Under the pieces are notes generated by a model. It saw only the letters and a list, made by a program, of their open reading frames with translations, did not search any database and had not been told where the DNA came from. DNA of 64,000 bases from positions 5,855,001-5,919,000 of the forward strand of contig NZ_CP125957.1 of the NCBI RefSeq assembly GCF_030064125.1, in the 5' to 3' direction. Made by a program: the position numbers and the translations under genes. This stretch comes from Pseudomonas sp. G2-4 (GTDB lineage Bacteria > Pseudomonadota > Gammaproteobacteria > Pseudomonadales > Pseudomonadaceae). Shown piece after piece: positions 35,456 through 43,950 of the stretch (its first letter is position 1; every line of letters starts with the position of its first letter).

Positions 35456-35761
35456 ATGACCACCAGTACGCTATGCATACGGCTCAAACACGCACGACTA
35501 AGTGCTGGGCTATCTCAAGAAGAGTTGGGGATACGAATCGGCCTTGAGCCTGCTTCGGCGAGCGCGCGTATGAATCGCTATGAGCTTGGCAAACGCGTTC
35601 CTGCCCCTGAGTTGATAGAACGAGTCGCAGTCGAGCTGGACCTCCCCGCCGCGTACTTCTACGCCTACCATCATGATGAAGCGGAACTGCTTGAGCGCTA
35701 CTTTCGGCTTAGCGAGTCTGGAAAGGAGCGGTTGATGGCTTATCTCAATAAACTTGAATAA
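35456..35761 (+). CDS. XRE-family HTH regulator
   Basis: A 101-residue helix-turn-helix regulator: LKHARLSAGLSQEELGIRIG and MNRYELGKRVPAPELIERVA cover the HTH (about residues 8-60). The tail AELLERYFRLSESGKERLMA is common in prophage-type regulators of Pseudomonas. ATG 35456 is chosen because it gives the usual start MTTSTLCIRLKHAR; an upstream TTG is also open. It probably represses from the palindrome just ahead. Confidence 0.85.
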   Translation: MTTSTLCIRLKHARLSAGLSQEELGIRIGLEPASASARMNRYELGKRVPAPELIERVAVELDLPAAYFYAYHHDEAELLERYFRLSESGKERLMAYLNKLE

Positions 35762-36102
35762 TCCCTACCTCAATCACTTTCCGAAAAAATCCAGCAGGGG
35801 GCGCTCAAGACTGCATACCTACGTGCTAGTTGAGAGGTCCATCGAGGGATGGCTGCGGACAGCTGTAACGTCTTCGATGCAGTATCACTGCCCCCAATGC
35901 GGCTAAAGCCGAGACAGTAATTGCGGAGAAACCAACGTTAAGCGGGCTGAATGGACAATACGTAAGTGAAATACATTCGCCACACCGCCAACGATCCCCA
36001 AACGCTCCATAGCAAAATCAGCTCGCCCATCTGTAAGGCAGCTTGAAATGACTTTCCTTCAGCCCTATGTTGCTTCCAGTCACTCGACAGCTAGGGCACA
36101 CC
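35762..36102. other. intergenic, nothing recognised
   Basis: About 340 bp of cargo DNA with only short broken frames and no clear repeat. Confidence 0.35.
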
Positions 36103-36351
36103 ATGACAACAACTTTTCTCGTTCGCACTCAGTATGACGGAAGGGAATACAGGTCTGTAGAGGAGATTTCCTACTACGACGAAAATGGAGATGAGCAAAT
36201 AGATCTGAGGGTTACGGCTCTTTGTATTGATATCACCACATGCGCCGACCAAGGCGATGACACATGGACATTCATCAGACGGCAAGTCGAAGATCGGCTA
36301 GATAAAGAAGGTATACCTTACAAGGATATAGAGTTCGAGGATCAACCTTGA
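36103..36351 (+). CDS. small hypothetical protein
   Basis: An 82-residue acidic protein (MTTTFLVRTQYDGREYRSVE) starting at ATG 36103 with AGGG ahead. Regular alternation of charged residues and composition suggest a folded small protein. No family recognised. Confidence 0.5.
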   Translation: MTTTFLVRTQYDGREYRSVEEISYYDENGDEQIDLRVTALCIDITTCADQGDDTWTFIRRQVEDRLDKEGIPYKDIEFEDQP

Positions 36352-36858
36352 TTGGTGCTGATGATCGCACCTTCTCGTTAGCTAGTTGCAGCTCCCACAG
36401 TAGGCCAATCGTCCATTTCCGCCGGTGGTATCGCGGGGCGATGATGAACTGGCTAGTAACGCTGCCCTCTTTTTCGAAGCAGACCGGCTGGAGACGTATG
36501 CCTACAGCCTACTTGAGGGCGATTCGACGAGAGCCGCTTCCTAGGAGTGTTTTCTGAAGCTAAAGCTCTGGCCGAAGCTAAACGTACGGAAGCGCAGCAG
36601 GATCTGCTGCGCTTCCACGGACAGCTTATTAACTCTTCTTTATCCTGAACAGTCGCATGATGCGGTGGTAGAGCTAACCGGCCAGTATCGTGAAAATTCC
36701 GTCGCCAAGACCTCTATATAATCGCTCTATAATTCCCTATAAATCCCGCTCGCGGTAATAACCCGTTGCTTGCCTAACCACCTAATCGTCCTGAACGTTC
36801 GAACATAGAATCGAGGATCAGGCAGCCACCGCATCTATTTAGGTCGATTTCGGACAAG
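36352..36858. other. intergenic, with one strong inverted repeat
   Basis: No gene supported. It contains the 13-bp perfect hairpin at 36588-36616. The terminator of the MvaT-like gene lies at its right edge. Confidence 0.4.
36588..36616. repeat. perfect 13-bp inverted repeat
   Basis: GGAAGCGCAGCAG and CTGCTGCGCTTCC separated by GAT. No T-run follows on either strand, so it is not a typical terminator. It could be a small hairpin RNA, a recombination site or a transposon scar. Confidence 0.6.
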
Positions 36859-36880
36859 CAAAAAGGCCCCTCAGGGCCTT
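36859..36880 (-). terminator. rho-independent terminator of the MvaT-like gene
   Basis: On the minus strand AAGGCCC, loop, GGGCCTT is followed directly by a T-run (TTTTT). It lies 19 bp past the stop of the MvaT-like frame. Confidence 0.87.
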
Positions 36881-36898
36881 CGATTGCTCTCACGTTCT

Positions 36899-37272
36899 TT
36901 ACTTCTTGAGCCACGACTCGACGGTCGCAGATCCATGCTCAGATTTCCACTGCTTCAAAATTTTGTGGTTGCCACCTTTTGTTTCAACGCGCTCACCCGT
37001 TTTAGGATGTTCATAAATTTTCACCTCTCGCGCTCGTCGAGACCCAGCTTTCGGCGCGTCAGTAGCGGGCCCAGAACCGCGACGTCCGCTTTTTGGGTCC
37101 AAAGGTTAACGACGTCTTTGAGACTGAAGCCATACTTCGCAAGCAAGTCACGAAGCTTGGTCTCGAATTCAATCTCCTTTTTCAACCCTGCATCACCCTT
37201 CAGTGCTTCAAGCGCTTGAAGTTGTTCCGCCAGGTGTTTTTCTAATTGACGATATTCTGCAAGCTTGGACAT
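36899..37272 (-). pseudogene. MvaT/MvaU (H-NS-like) nucleoid protein with a frameshift
   Basis: Two overlapping minus-strand frames together make an MvaT-family xenogeneic silencer of about 123 residues. Frame 1 (from ATG 37272, with GGAG) gives MSKLAEYRQLEKHLAEQLQA and LLAKYGFSLKDVVNL, the oligomerisation part. Frame 2 gives DPKSGRRGSGP and the DNA-binding end KIYEHPKTGERVETKGGNH, then LKQWKSEHG. The switch is at about 37095-37103, where the coding strand reads CCTTTGGACCC; one extra T would restore VVNLLDPK. It could be a true mutation, a sequencing error in a short T-run, or slippage. The gene has its own terminator, so it was recently functional. Confidence 0.85.
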
Positions 37273-37564
37273 TTATCGCTCCTAACGCCGAATTGTAATG
37301 ATAGGTCACGTTTCTTTCGCACAACGATTTACGGTGTTTCAGGCAGATGATCTGTAATCCTCAGATCCCTCTAAGCCATTCATCATCGCCACTACTTAAA
37401 TGACTGTAACTCGACGGGAAAATTCCAATTCGTATTCTTGCGCGATCAGACAGTTTTCGGGTTTCTGCCAAAGCCTTTTTAATCTAGCACCCGGCCCTAA
37501 CCAGGTACAGGGTAGCAGCATTGAAGCTCTTTCATGGGTGATTACAGAGGACGCGAAAAAACTC

Positions 37565-37882
37565 TCATACCGATTCAATTTTTATCAGTTCGAAGTACTT
37601 GAATTTGCGTTTCTTCGCTTCTGCCTTCGCTTCTTGCTCAGCAACGATGCGGCTCAGAGTGCTTGCCTCATAGACGAGCATCTCAGCTTTGCCCTCAAAT
37701 TCCGACGTGACGCGCAACGTAACTTTTAACTTTGGCGAGCGGGAATTCGAAGCACGTCGTGCTTTCGAAACGTGCTGCTGATCTGACGTAATACGTGGTT
37801 TGTCTTCTACTGAGGCTAAATCTTTGGCCTCCGTGCCGAAAAGCGCCTGGCGCATTTCTTGTTCGGTCAGATTGTCTTTCAT
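37565..37882 (-). CDS. hypothetical protein
   Basis: A 105-residue charged protein (MKDNLTEQEMRQALFGTEAK) with a beta-rich middle (PKLKVTLRVTSEFEGKAEML) and a helical, lysine/alanine-rich end (AEQEAKAEAKKRKFKYFEL). No family recognised. It lies upstream of the MvaT-like gene on the same strand, separated by 292 bp in which nothing was recognised. Confidence 0.55.
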   Translation of the reverse strand: MKDNLTEQEMRQALFGTEAKDLASVEDKPRITSDQQHVSKARRASNSRSPKLKVTLRVTSEFEGKAEMLVYEASTLSRIVAEQEAKAEAKKRKFKYFELIKIESV

Positions 37883-38080
37883 ATAGAGGTCTCGTGTGAC
37901 TTTGCAGGTAGACCAGTACTAATTGGTGGAATATCGTCGCTGCCAGTCGGGCTGCAAGAGGAGCGCCCGCCAACGGACTTCGCTCGTCGCATTCTATACG
38001 AATCGCCTAGTTGATTGAGTGATACCTCGGGGGGCGAAGCGTCGAAGCGTCAAGAGGCTAAGCATGACGGGTAGACAAAG

Positions 38081-38884
38081 CTAAGCGGGTGCTTTCTGTT
38101 CCGGGTGCGGAATGGCGAGACACACTGCCGAACCAACTCGAAAGCTTTCCTGTTTTAGCGCTACTGCTATTCCATGCCTTCTGAACTGCTCCAGAATTTG
38201 CCGAGCAATGTTGTCGCAATAATGGATCATGAGATTCCCAATCGTATCTCTCTTATCTGCCGAGGCGTAGATGAGGGCAGCATGGCTGGGTAGTAGATGG
38301 TCGCGATAGTAGGGAAGCTCGCGAGCATTGATCGCAGGATGCGCCCTCAAATCATGATCTACGACGACACCTAGGCGGCTTGAACGTAGGTGGGGGGTGT
38401 CCATGTGCCGAGTCAAAGCCAAGTGCCAGCCCAATGGTTCGTGCGAAGCAACAAAGTCCGGGTCTAGGATCAGATAAGTAACCAGCGGTTGGAAGATCGA
38501 TTTCTCGTGTAGGGATTGCAACGGCTCAGCGATAACACTGACAGTAGCTGCGCTCACTACGTACCCATCGAATCGCGTCGGTCCTTGATCATTCGCGATT
38601 GTGTTCGTGTCCACCGCTGCGAGGTAGTCGAAGCGAGTCTGCAATTCTTGCGTATACGTTCCGTGCAAGCTGAAGTCATTAGTAGGAGTTGAGAGAATAA
38701 TCTTGTCACCCTTGGTCTTAGGGTGCGACAGCTTGCGGTGAATGGAGTCGGGGTCAATCTCGGCTATGGTCACGCCGCCTTTTGGATCAAACTTCACTGT
38801 GAGCTGCGACACAATGTCGGTTGTGTGTCCATACACATAGTCGTCACGGGGTATCTCGGGGACACCTTTTCGTTTCTTCGACAT
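38081..38884 (-). CDS. hypothetical protein, orphan
   Basis: A 267-residue soluble protein starting at ATG 38884 (MSKKRKGVPEIPRDDYVYGH) with AAGGAAG eight bases upstream; an earlier start is open but has no such site. It has no membrane segment and no motif I recognise. The middle reads like a mixed alpha/beta fold (QPLVTYLILDPDFVASHEP). The context is a run of orphan genes between the MvaT-like and Abi_C genes. Confidence 0.6.
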   Translation of the reverse strand: MSKKRKGVPEIPRDDYVYGHTTDIVSQLTVKFDPKGGVTIAEIDPDSIHRKLSHPKTKGDKIILSTPTNDFSLHGTYTQELQTRFDYLAAVDTNTIANDQGPTRFDGYVVSAATVSVIAEPLQSLHEKSIFQPLVTYLILDPDFVASHEPLGWHLALTRHMDTPHLRSSRLGVVVDHDLRAHPAINARELPYYRDHLLPSHAALIYASADKRDTIGNLMIHYCDNIARQILEQFRRHGIAVALKQESFRVGSAVCLAIPHPEQKAPA

Positions 38885-39076
38885 GTGCTCGCTTCCTTTA
38901 TGATTGTGTTGTGTCATTGCGCGGCTGCGACGATGGGAACCCCCGAACATTTATGACATACATGCAACCGTTCTTAAGAACAGCTGAAAATAAAGAGATG
39001 GGATTAGGCCGCCGCTGCCCTTATTCGGTCTAGCCCCGTTTTTACCCTTTTCCCAACTACCTCCGGGACGCGCTTC

Positions 39077-39114
39077 ACGTTGGACGTTGGACGTTGGACG
39101 TTGGACGTTGGACG
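39077..39114. repeat. tandem 7-bp repeat (ACGTTGG), five copies
   Basis: Five exact, adjacent copies of ACGTTGG (39077-39111) followed by ACG. It sits directly after the stop side of the small gene at 39119. Such a short exact tract may vary in copy number between strains. Confidence 0.93.
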
Positions 39115-39118
39115 AAGA

Positions 39119-39337
39119 CTACGACCGCCGTAGCCGCATTATGGCGTCCGTAATGCCTTTGGCATTCGTATCCAATGTGTTCAGGGCAGCAATCGCGTTA
39201 ACGGCGACATCCCCCACCCCATTCTTGGCAAGCCACCCAGTCACTTCTTCAATGGCCGCAGCAAGAGCATGCTGGTTGTGCAGTAGCAGGGTGAGAGCGT
39301 CAGCTATGTGTATGTTGGCTTCAAAATTATCTGGCAT
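39119..39337 (-). CDS. small hypothetical protein
   Basis: A 72-residue protein (MPDNFEANIHIADALTLLLH) starting at ATG 39337 with a strong AAGGAGG seven bases ahead. It is helical, with hydrophobic faces (TLLLHNQHALAAAIEEVTGW, then VNAIAALNTLD). The frame runs on upstream, but the ribosome site fixes this start. It lies 155 bp beyond the stop of the Abi_C gene, on the same strand. Confidence 0.65.
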   Translation of the reverse strand: MPDNFEANIHIADALTLLLHNQHALAAAIEEVTGWLAKNGVGDVAVNAIAALNTLDTNAKGITDAIMRLRRS

Positions 39338-39492
39338 AAATTTCCTCCTTGGATGTGCTGTGCGAGAAAGGCTAGTTGAATTCCCCCTTAGTTCAAGACA
39401 CTGCCCGGCCCCGTTGATATGTCGCTGCTGCGTTGGCTTGAGCACCCATTTGCACAGAACTTGATCCGTTTCCTTATTGCGCGATGCCACAC

Positions 39493-40236
39493 TCAATCCC
39501 CTTTTTTCGCCTCCCATGTGGCAAGCAGGAAAAGCGCAGTCGAACCCGCCAGATTCACTGCCAGCTCTGCATGACGGGGGGCGGCCTTCACCCCGCCCTT
39601 TCCTTTGCCATGGGCATCGCTCAAACGATTCCGAAGCGCCCCTAAGCCCTCGATAACGGCTGTGCACCCTCCAAGGATTTGCTTGAACACAACCTCTTCA
39701 TGTTGAGCCTTCGTCAGGTTTAGAAGAGTAGCTGTTTGCTTGTAGAGCTTGTTCAAGTCAGGAGTCGTCTCATGGCCGCTCGTTCCGGCTTCGTCAAGAA
39801 TGTGTTTGCATACCGATTCCAGGAGACTACGAGCCATGGTGATAGCTCCCTCGGGATCAGTTGAGCGCCTTTCAAGCGCTTTTGTCCAAGCGATCCGAAC
39901 GTGCTCAGCGTCAATGCGGTCCAGCGCCTCTGAGACTGCGATATCAGAGGGGTGGCCCTCATTTGATTCAGCGAAGTCAACGAGTGCCCTGAACTCATCC
40001 CAAATGAATTTTCTACGCTCGGCATACTTTTCAAATTTCGGCTGGATGAACCCCCAAAATTGGTCCAAGTTCCTGTGACGACGCACCCACGCCGGGACCA
40101 GTGAGGCCACACGAGGGTCATCAAGAACGCTCTGCCGGTAAAGAGGATAATCCCGCTCATCGTCGTCGTTCCCGTTTCCAGTGGCACGATTGATGTAGAT
40201 CGATTGCAAGCCGTCAACGTCATCAATGAGAGCCAT
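39493..40236 (-). CDS. Abi_C-domain protein (abortive-infection C-terminus)
   Basis: A 247-residue protein whose C-terminal third matches the abortive-infection C-terminal domain: LLESVCKHILDE near 142, then GLGALRNRLSDAHGKGKG and PRHAELAVNLAGSTALFLL near 195-235. The N-terminal part is helical and unassigned. Abi_C proteins are linked to growth arrest on phage infection in some systems and are often found on mobile islands. The RNRLSDAH segment is HEPN-like. An anti-phage role is a reasonable inference, not shown. Confidence 0.8.
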   Translation of the reverse strand: MALIDDVDGLQSIYINRATGNGNDDDERDYPLYRQSVLDDPRVASLVPAWVRRHRNLDQFWGFIQPKFEKYAERRKFIWDEFRALVDFAESNEGHPSDIAVSEALDRIDAEHVRIAWTKALERRSTDPEGAITMARSLLESVCKHILDEAGTSGHETTPDLNKLYKQTATLLNLTKAQHEEVVFKQILGGCTAVIEGLGALRNRLSDAHGKGKGGVKAAPRHAELAVNLAGSTALFLLATWEAKKGD

Positions 40237-40756
40237 ATCTTCTGCACCTTCACCGTTTGTAGTCCATACCCTTATAGCAGCCCATCATCGAATGTGACCG
40301 AGCGCGTATGAACCCTGAACCCTGCCTGGCCCACTGCGATGCGCCGCTCGTGTTAATCCTACCGGCGAGATACTCCAGACCAAACTGTTGTAACTCCTGG
40401 GCGCCGTTTGTGTAGGAATAAGTCGTCGCCCCCGAAAGACTATAGAAGTTCTATACGCCAAGCATTATTCCGCTTATCGGAAAATCGGGATTTAATATCA
40501 TAAAAACAAAACGCCACTCCGCCTATTGTTTACTACACAAACATATATATTTTTATAAAAATTGACAAATCAGACGCACCATTACTTAACATTCAACAAG
40601 TTAACGATTGAGACGATCCACACAATGACAAAAATCGCCAACCAAACCCGATAACAGTAACAATTACAGCCTACGAATGAAGCCAACGCCTTCTTGACGC
40701 CATCCACTCTTTGGACTTTCCTGAGACTTACATTTCAAAGACAGCGAGCTTTCAAA
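40237..40756. other. AT-rich intergenic region
   Basis: About 520 bp between the divergent Abi_C gene and the 40757/40978 pair. The part from 40490 to 40640 is strongly AT-rich and likely contains the promoter of the pair. No gene or RNA is supported. Confidence 0.4.
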
Positions 40757-40981
40757 ATGAACCCTCATGATCGACACAACGCGGCGCAACTCAACAAAAA
40801 CAATGCCGATAGCGATTCGGCGTCTAAGACCCCCATCGAATTCTCCAATCAGGCCGAAAAAATCATAGCGACAATAATGAAACACAAAAGGCTCAAAGAC
40901 TTGATGGAACGATTTTCGGGGCATCACTCCGTTTCGAGCCTAGATATCTATTTCGATGCTGCTATTCGAGATGAGAAATGA
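40757..40981 (+). CDS. small hypothetical protein coupled to 40978 gene
   Basis: A 74-residue protein starting at ATG 40757 (MNPHDRHNAAQLNKNNADSD). A disordered, Asn/Asp-rich N-terminus precedes a helix (IEFSNQAEKIIATIMKHKRL). Its TGA overlaps the next ATG (ATGA, 40978-40981), which implies translational coupling and a shared function, for example an antitoxin-like or adaptor role; that is conjecture. Confidence 0.55.
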   Translation: MNPHDRHNAAQLNKNNADSDSASKTPIEFSNQAEKIIATIMKHKRLKDLMERFSGHHSVSSLDIYFDAAIRDEK

Positions 40982-42204
40982 GTGCCTCCAAATGGATGTT
41001 GCACCACTTCCACCCTCTGATCGTCCATTCAGACTGTGAGTCCGCTCCTGAATGGTACTATCAACTGGCAGAGGAAAGGCTGCATTTGGACTTCGAAGGT
41101 GACTCTCTTTTAGCCTTACATTCAATCATAAAATTCGGCGGACTATCTCCACTTTACCCTCTCATACATGGAGATTTCATAGGCTCCGACCATAACGCTG
41201 CTTTGCACTTTTCCACGGGGGGTATCTACCCCACGATCCAGGGCGACTGGCGAGAGGAGTCGATTCACCAGCGTTGTGCAATTGCGATAATGAAGTCCGA
41301 ACTAATAACCGCCGGAGCGCGAGAGAGCCTTCACACAGTTACCAGCAATGACGAAACTAGGCTAGTACCCGATAACCTCTTCGACTTTGATACAGATTCG
41401 GTTACTGAATTTATCGAATCTGAGGTCTGCTCATTTGCCGCCCGTCGAACTCGACCAGCCCCATCGGAAAATACTTATCGAAGCCAGACACTTTACTGGC
41501 AACCAACCTCTACTGAAATAGACTACCCAATCAAACTCTACAACCGAATTTGGATGCCGTTTTATCAGCTACGACTACCAGCCATTCGATTGCTCGGGCC
41601 TACGGAAGAAAACTGCCACATATCAAAGATGTATATCATCGTCGACAATCGTGACAGCGCGCTAGCCATTCAACAACTGATGACGGGGCTTTATCACTCC
41701 GGCATGAATAGCTTCTCGACATTATTCGATGAGCAAAAGCTTTTGGAGACGAATATCATCATAACTGATGAGCTGCGTGCTACGGCAACTCGCTCACTTA
41801 GTATTGAAGTTATAGAGCAACTTTATCCCACTGCAATAGTGAAAGCAGTAAACGCCTTAAATGTATTTGATCGCAAAATTGACGTAGCAATTTCCAAGGC
41901 CATTGCTGAGGCAACCATCCAAGGTACAGCAGCATCGCTTGATTTTTCTTTGATCCACGGTGCCCCTGTAAGGATGCCATGTGGCGACGCATGGGCCGAG
42001 ACCTCTGAGACAACGCATCCAGTTGTGCAGCATATGATCCGAAGCGGGATTGCAGACACACTAGATAGTCATGCACATCTTAACATTCCTGGACTGCCAC
42101 GCTCACAAAGTCGATATCAGAACGAGGCCGCCTATAGAGCTGCGTGCCAAATATTAAGCAAGCGCCTAGGTGTTCGTTTCAAGATGTACAGCTATGATGA
42201 TTGA
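40978..42204 (+). CDS. hypothetical protein, orphan
   Basis: A 408-residue soluble protein (MSASKWMLHHFHPLIVHSDC). No membrane segment, nuclease, protease or nucleotide-binding motif was recognised. Histidine and aspartate residues are frequent near both ends (HLDFEGDSLLALHSI; TLDSHAHLNIPG), but no known catalytic set is clear. It is coupled to the 74-residue protein in front, and converges with the Ham1-kinase gene at 42283. Confidence 0.65.
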   Translation: MSASKWMLHHFHPLIVHSDCESAPEWYYQLAEERLHLDFEGDSLLALHSIIKFGGLSPLYPLIHGDFIGSDHNAALHFSTGGIYPTIQGDWREESIHQRCAIAIMKSELITAGARESLHTVTSNDETRLVPDNLFDFDTDSVTEFIESEVCSFAARRTRPAPSENTYRSQTLYWQPTSTEIDYPIKLYNRIWMPFYQLRLPAIRLLGPTEENCHISKMYIIVDNRDSALAIQQLMTGLYHSGMNSFSTLFDEQKLLETNIIITDELRATATRSLSIEVIEQLYPTAIVKAVNALNVFDRKIDVAISKAIAEATIQGTAASLDFSLIHGAPVRMPCGDAWAETSETTHPVVQHMIRSGIADTLDSHAHLNIPGLPRSQSRYQNEAAYRAACQILSKRLGVRFKMYSYDD

Positions 42205-42282
42205 AGTAATGTTCGGAGCTGAGGGATGCTCATAACTCACACCCTCCGTCGATAATTACTGGCTTGAACATCTAACTCTAGC

Positions 42283-43950
42283 TCAAGAGTTATCGCTTAT
42301 AATTTTCCTAATTAGCGAAATCGCGGCGCTAATACCTGTGTGTGACAGGCTAAATTTTATTTTTTCATTTTTTACATGAGCTTCAAAATGCGGACTAAAA
42401 CGCTGATTAAAAAATCTACTCACGTTATTTTTATCAACAGGTAAACTCTTGTCACCTTTTTGCCTTAGCTTCGGTATGTTGACCTGTATGTTTTTAGCGA
42501 TCTGTGTTGTTGTCAGAGGCAGCACTCCTTTCTTATGATCTATAAGCATTGAAACGAGAATCGCTTGTTCGAGCGGCAGAAAGCCAGTAATCTCCGACAC
42601 ATCACAATTAAAAGATATAAGCTGGGCTTCGTTCGTTAGAGAGCTAACAGTAGACCTTATAAAGCTAATCAAAGAGTTTTCATTCGAAATAGTTTTAGCT
42701 GTAATTAATATTTCGGACAAGCCCATGGAGTTTTGAATTTCATTTTTACTTTCAAACTCTGTAAAAGTCATTGGCGCATCAGACCTTTTTCTTTTTATAT
42801 TTCTCTGATATCTTGTCTCAAGACTGCTTTCAATGAATAACGTTTCCAAATCTATTCCAGAAAGTTCTTCCTGTAGTATTTTTATTTCTTTAGGCGAGCG
42901 AAAGCCCGTTATAATAATGCCAGTTTTTGGCGTGCTTTTAACATATTCAGAAATCTGTCGAGCTACTATTCCAGGATCTTTGTTTAGCGCACTCTTAGCA
43001 AAATCTTGTGTTTTCATATCACTTGCGTAACCGTGCCTTGTGTACAAGGCACATCTCATGAAATCGCTGGCCTCAATATGCCTATATGCGTGAAGCCTCG
43101 TCAGTGCAGATGCAAGGATTGTCTTACCCGCACAGGTCGCACCGCAAATAATATAATTTCTTCTGGGAAACAATTCTCCCTGTAGTGGCTTTTCTTGAAG
43201 TTTTTTATTATCAATAAGGTCTTTTGACTTTAAAAAACCTATGAGTTCTTGCAGCGCTAGATTTCTAAAGTCGTGTTTAATTGCAGAATTTATGGGCAAT
43301 AAGCTTATGGGCTTTCTTGCCCCTTTTGGAACAAACCATTTATTAAAGGTTTTATTATCTAACCATGGATATAATGAGTTTGTTTCGAATTCTATTTCTT
43401 TCTCTACGACACGGCCTTCAGTTTTACCTACGAATATTTTGTAGGTCTCCGCCGGGGTAGTGCGCAAATTTGGAGGTAAATATAGAACAATGTCTGAGCG
43501 AACGGTTACTTTTCTATTATTACCAAGCTCCTTTAACAGCCCATCTAGCTGTGCGAAGGATGTTTCTCTCATCCAGTACTTAACGTTTACTCCCGGAAAC
43601 TCCCCATCAGTGCTTAATGCCTCAATAGCGATGGACGTATCTTCAATAAAAAAAAGCCTATGCTGATGCATAGAGGCGTATCGTGCTAAAAGGGCCGTAT
43701 CTTCAGCCTCATCGTTACCAAAAATTCCATCCTGAAGTTCTTGCTCACTACCACCTGAACCTTTAGCTAACTTTAAATTCGCACTTTGTATGCTTTCTTC
43801 AAGTAGCCTTGCCCTATCTTCGATGCGGGGTTCATAATATGGCTTACCATAATTTGGTGGTGGGAGTAGCATAATTGGCTGCTCACGCAACAAATACTCG
43901 AAGTGCGCAATTTTTGTAAGATTGGATGATAGAAATACCAACTTAATCAA
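42283..43950 (-). CDS. fusion: Ham1/RdgB-like NTP pyrophosphatase, P-loop kinase and winged-helix domain
   Basis: A 555-residue protein in three parts. Residues 1-240 follow the Ham1/RdgB (ITPase) pattern: LVFLSSNLTKIAHFE, acidic FFIEDTSIAIEAL (101-111) and FPGVNVKYW, WFVPKGARKPISLLP and AIKHDFRNLALQEL. Residues 264-440 are a P-loop nucleotide kinase, Walker A GATCAGKT at 270-277, with IIITGFRSPKEI and an Arg-rich lid (RYQRNIKRKR). Residues 457-555 look like a winged helix (TTTQIAKNIQVNIPKLRQKG). The start is TTG 43950, with GGAAGGG nine bases upstream; the Ham1 N-terminus requires it. It overlaps the GHMP gene by 8 bp. Confidence 0.78.
   Translation of the reverse strand: MIKLVFLSSNLTKIAHFEYLLREQPIMLLPPPNYGKPYYEPRIEDRARLLEESIQSANLKLAKGSGGSEQELQDGIFGNDEAEDTALLARYASMHQHRLFFIEDTSIAIEALSTDGEFPGVNVKYWMRETSFAQLDGLLKELGNNRKVTVRSDIVLYLPPNLRTTPAETYKIFVGKTEGRVVEKEIEFETNSLYPWLDNKTFNKWFVPKGARKPISLLPINSAIKHDFRNLALQELIGFLKSKDLIDNKKLQEKPLQGELFPRRNYIICGATCAGKTILASALTRLHAYRHIEASDFMRCALYTRHGYASDMKTQDFAKSALNKDPGIVARQISEYVKSTPKTGIIITGFRSPKEIKILQEELSGIDLETLFIESSLETRYQRNIKRKRSDAPMTFTEFESKNEIQNSMGLSEILITAKTISNENSLISFIRSTVSSLTNEAQLISFNCDVSEITGFLPLEQAILVSMLIDHKKGVLPLTTTQIAKNIQVNIPKLRQKGDKSLPVDKNNVSRFFNQRFSPHFEAHVKNEKIKFSLSHTGISAAISLIRKIISDNS

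Noticed and set aside
36899..37272. Programmed ribosomal frameshift in the MvaT-like gene
   Set aside because: The site is only three Ts without a classic slippery heptamer or downstream structure, so mutation or sequencing error is simpler; kept only as a secondary option in the findings.
39077..39114. CRISPR array
   Set aside because: The units are 7 bp and adjacent, without spacers; no cas genes are present.
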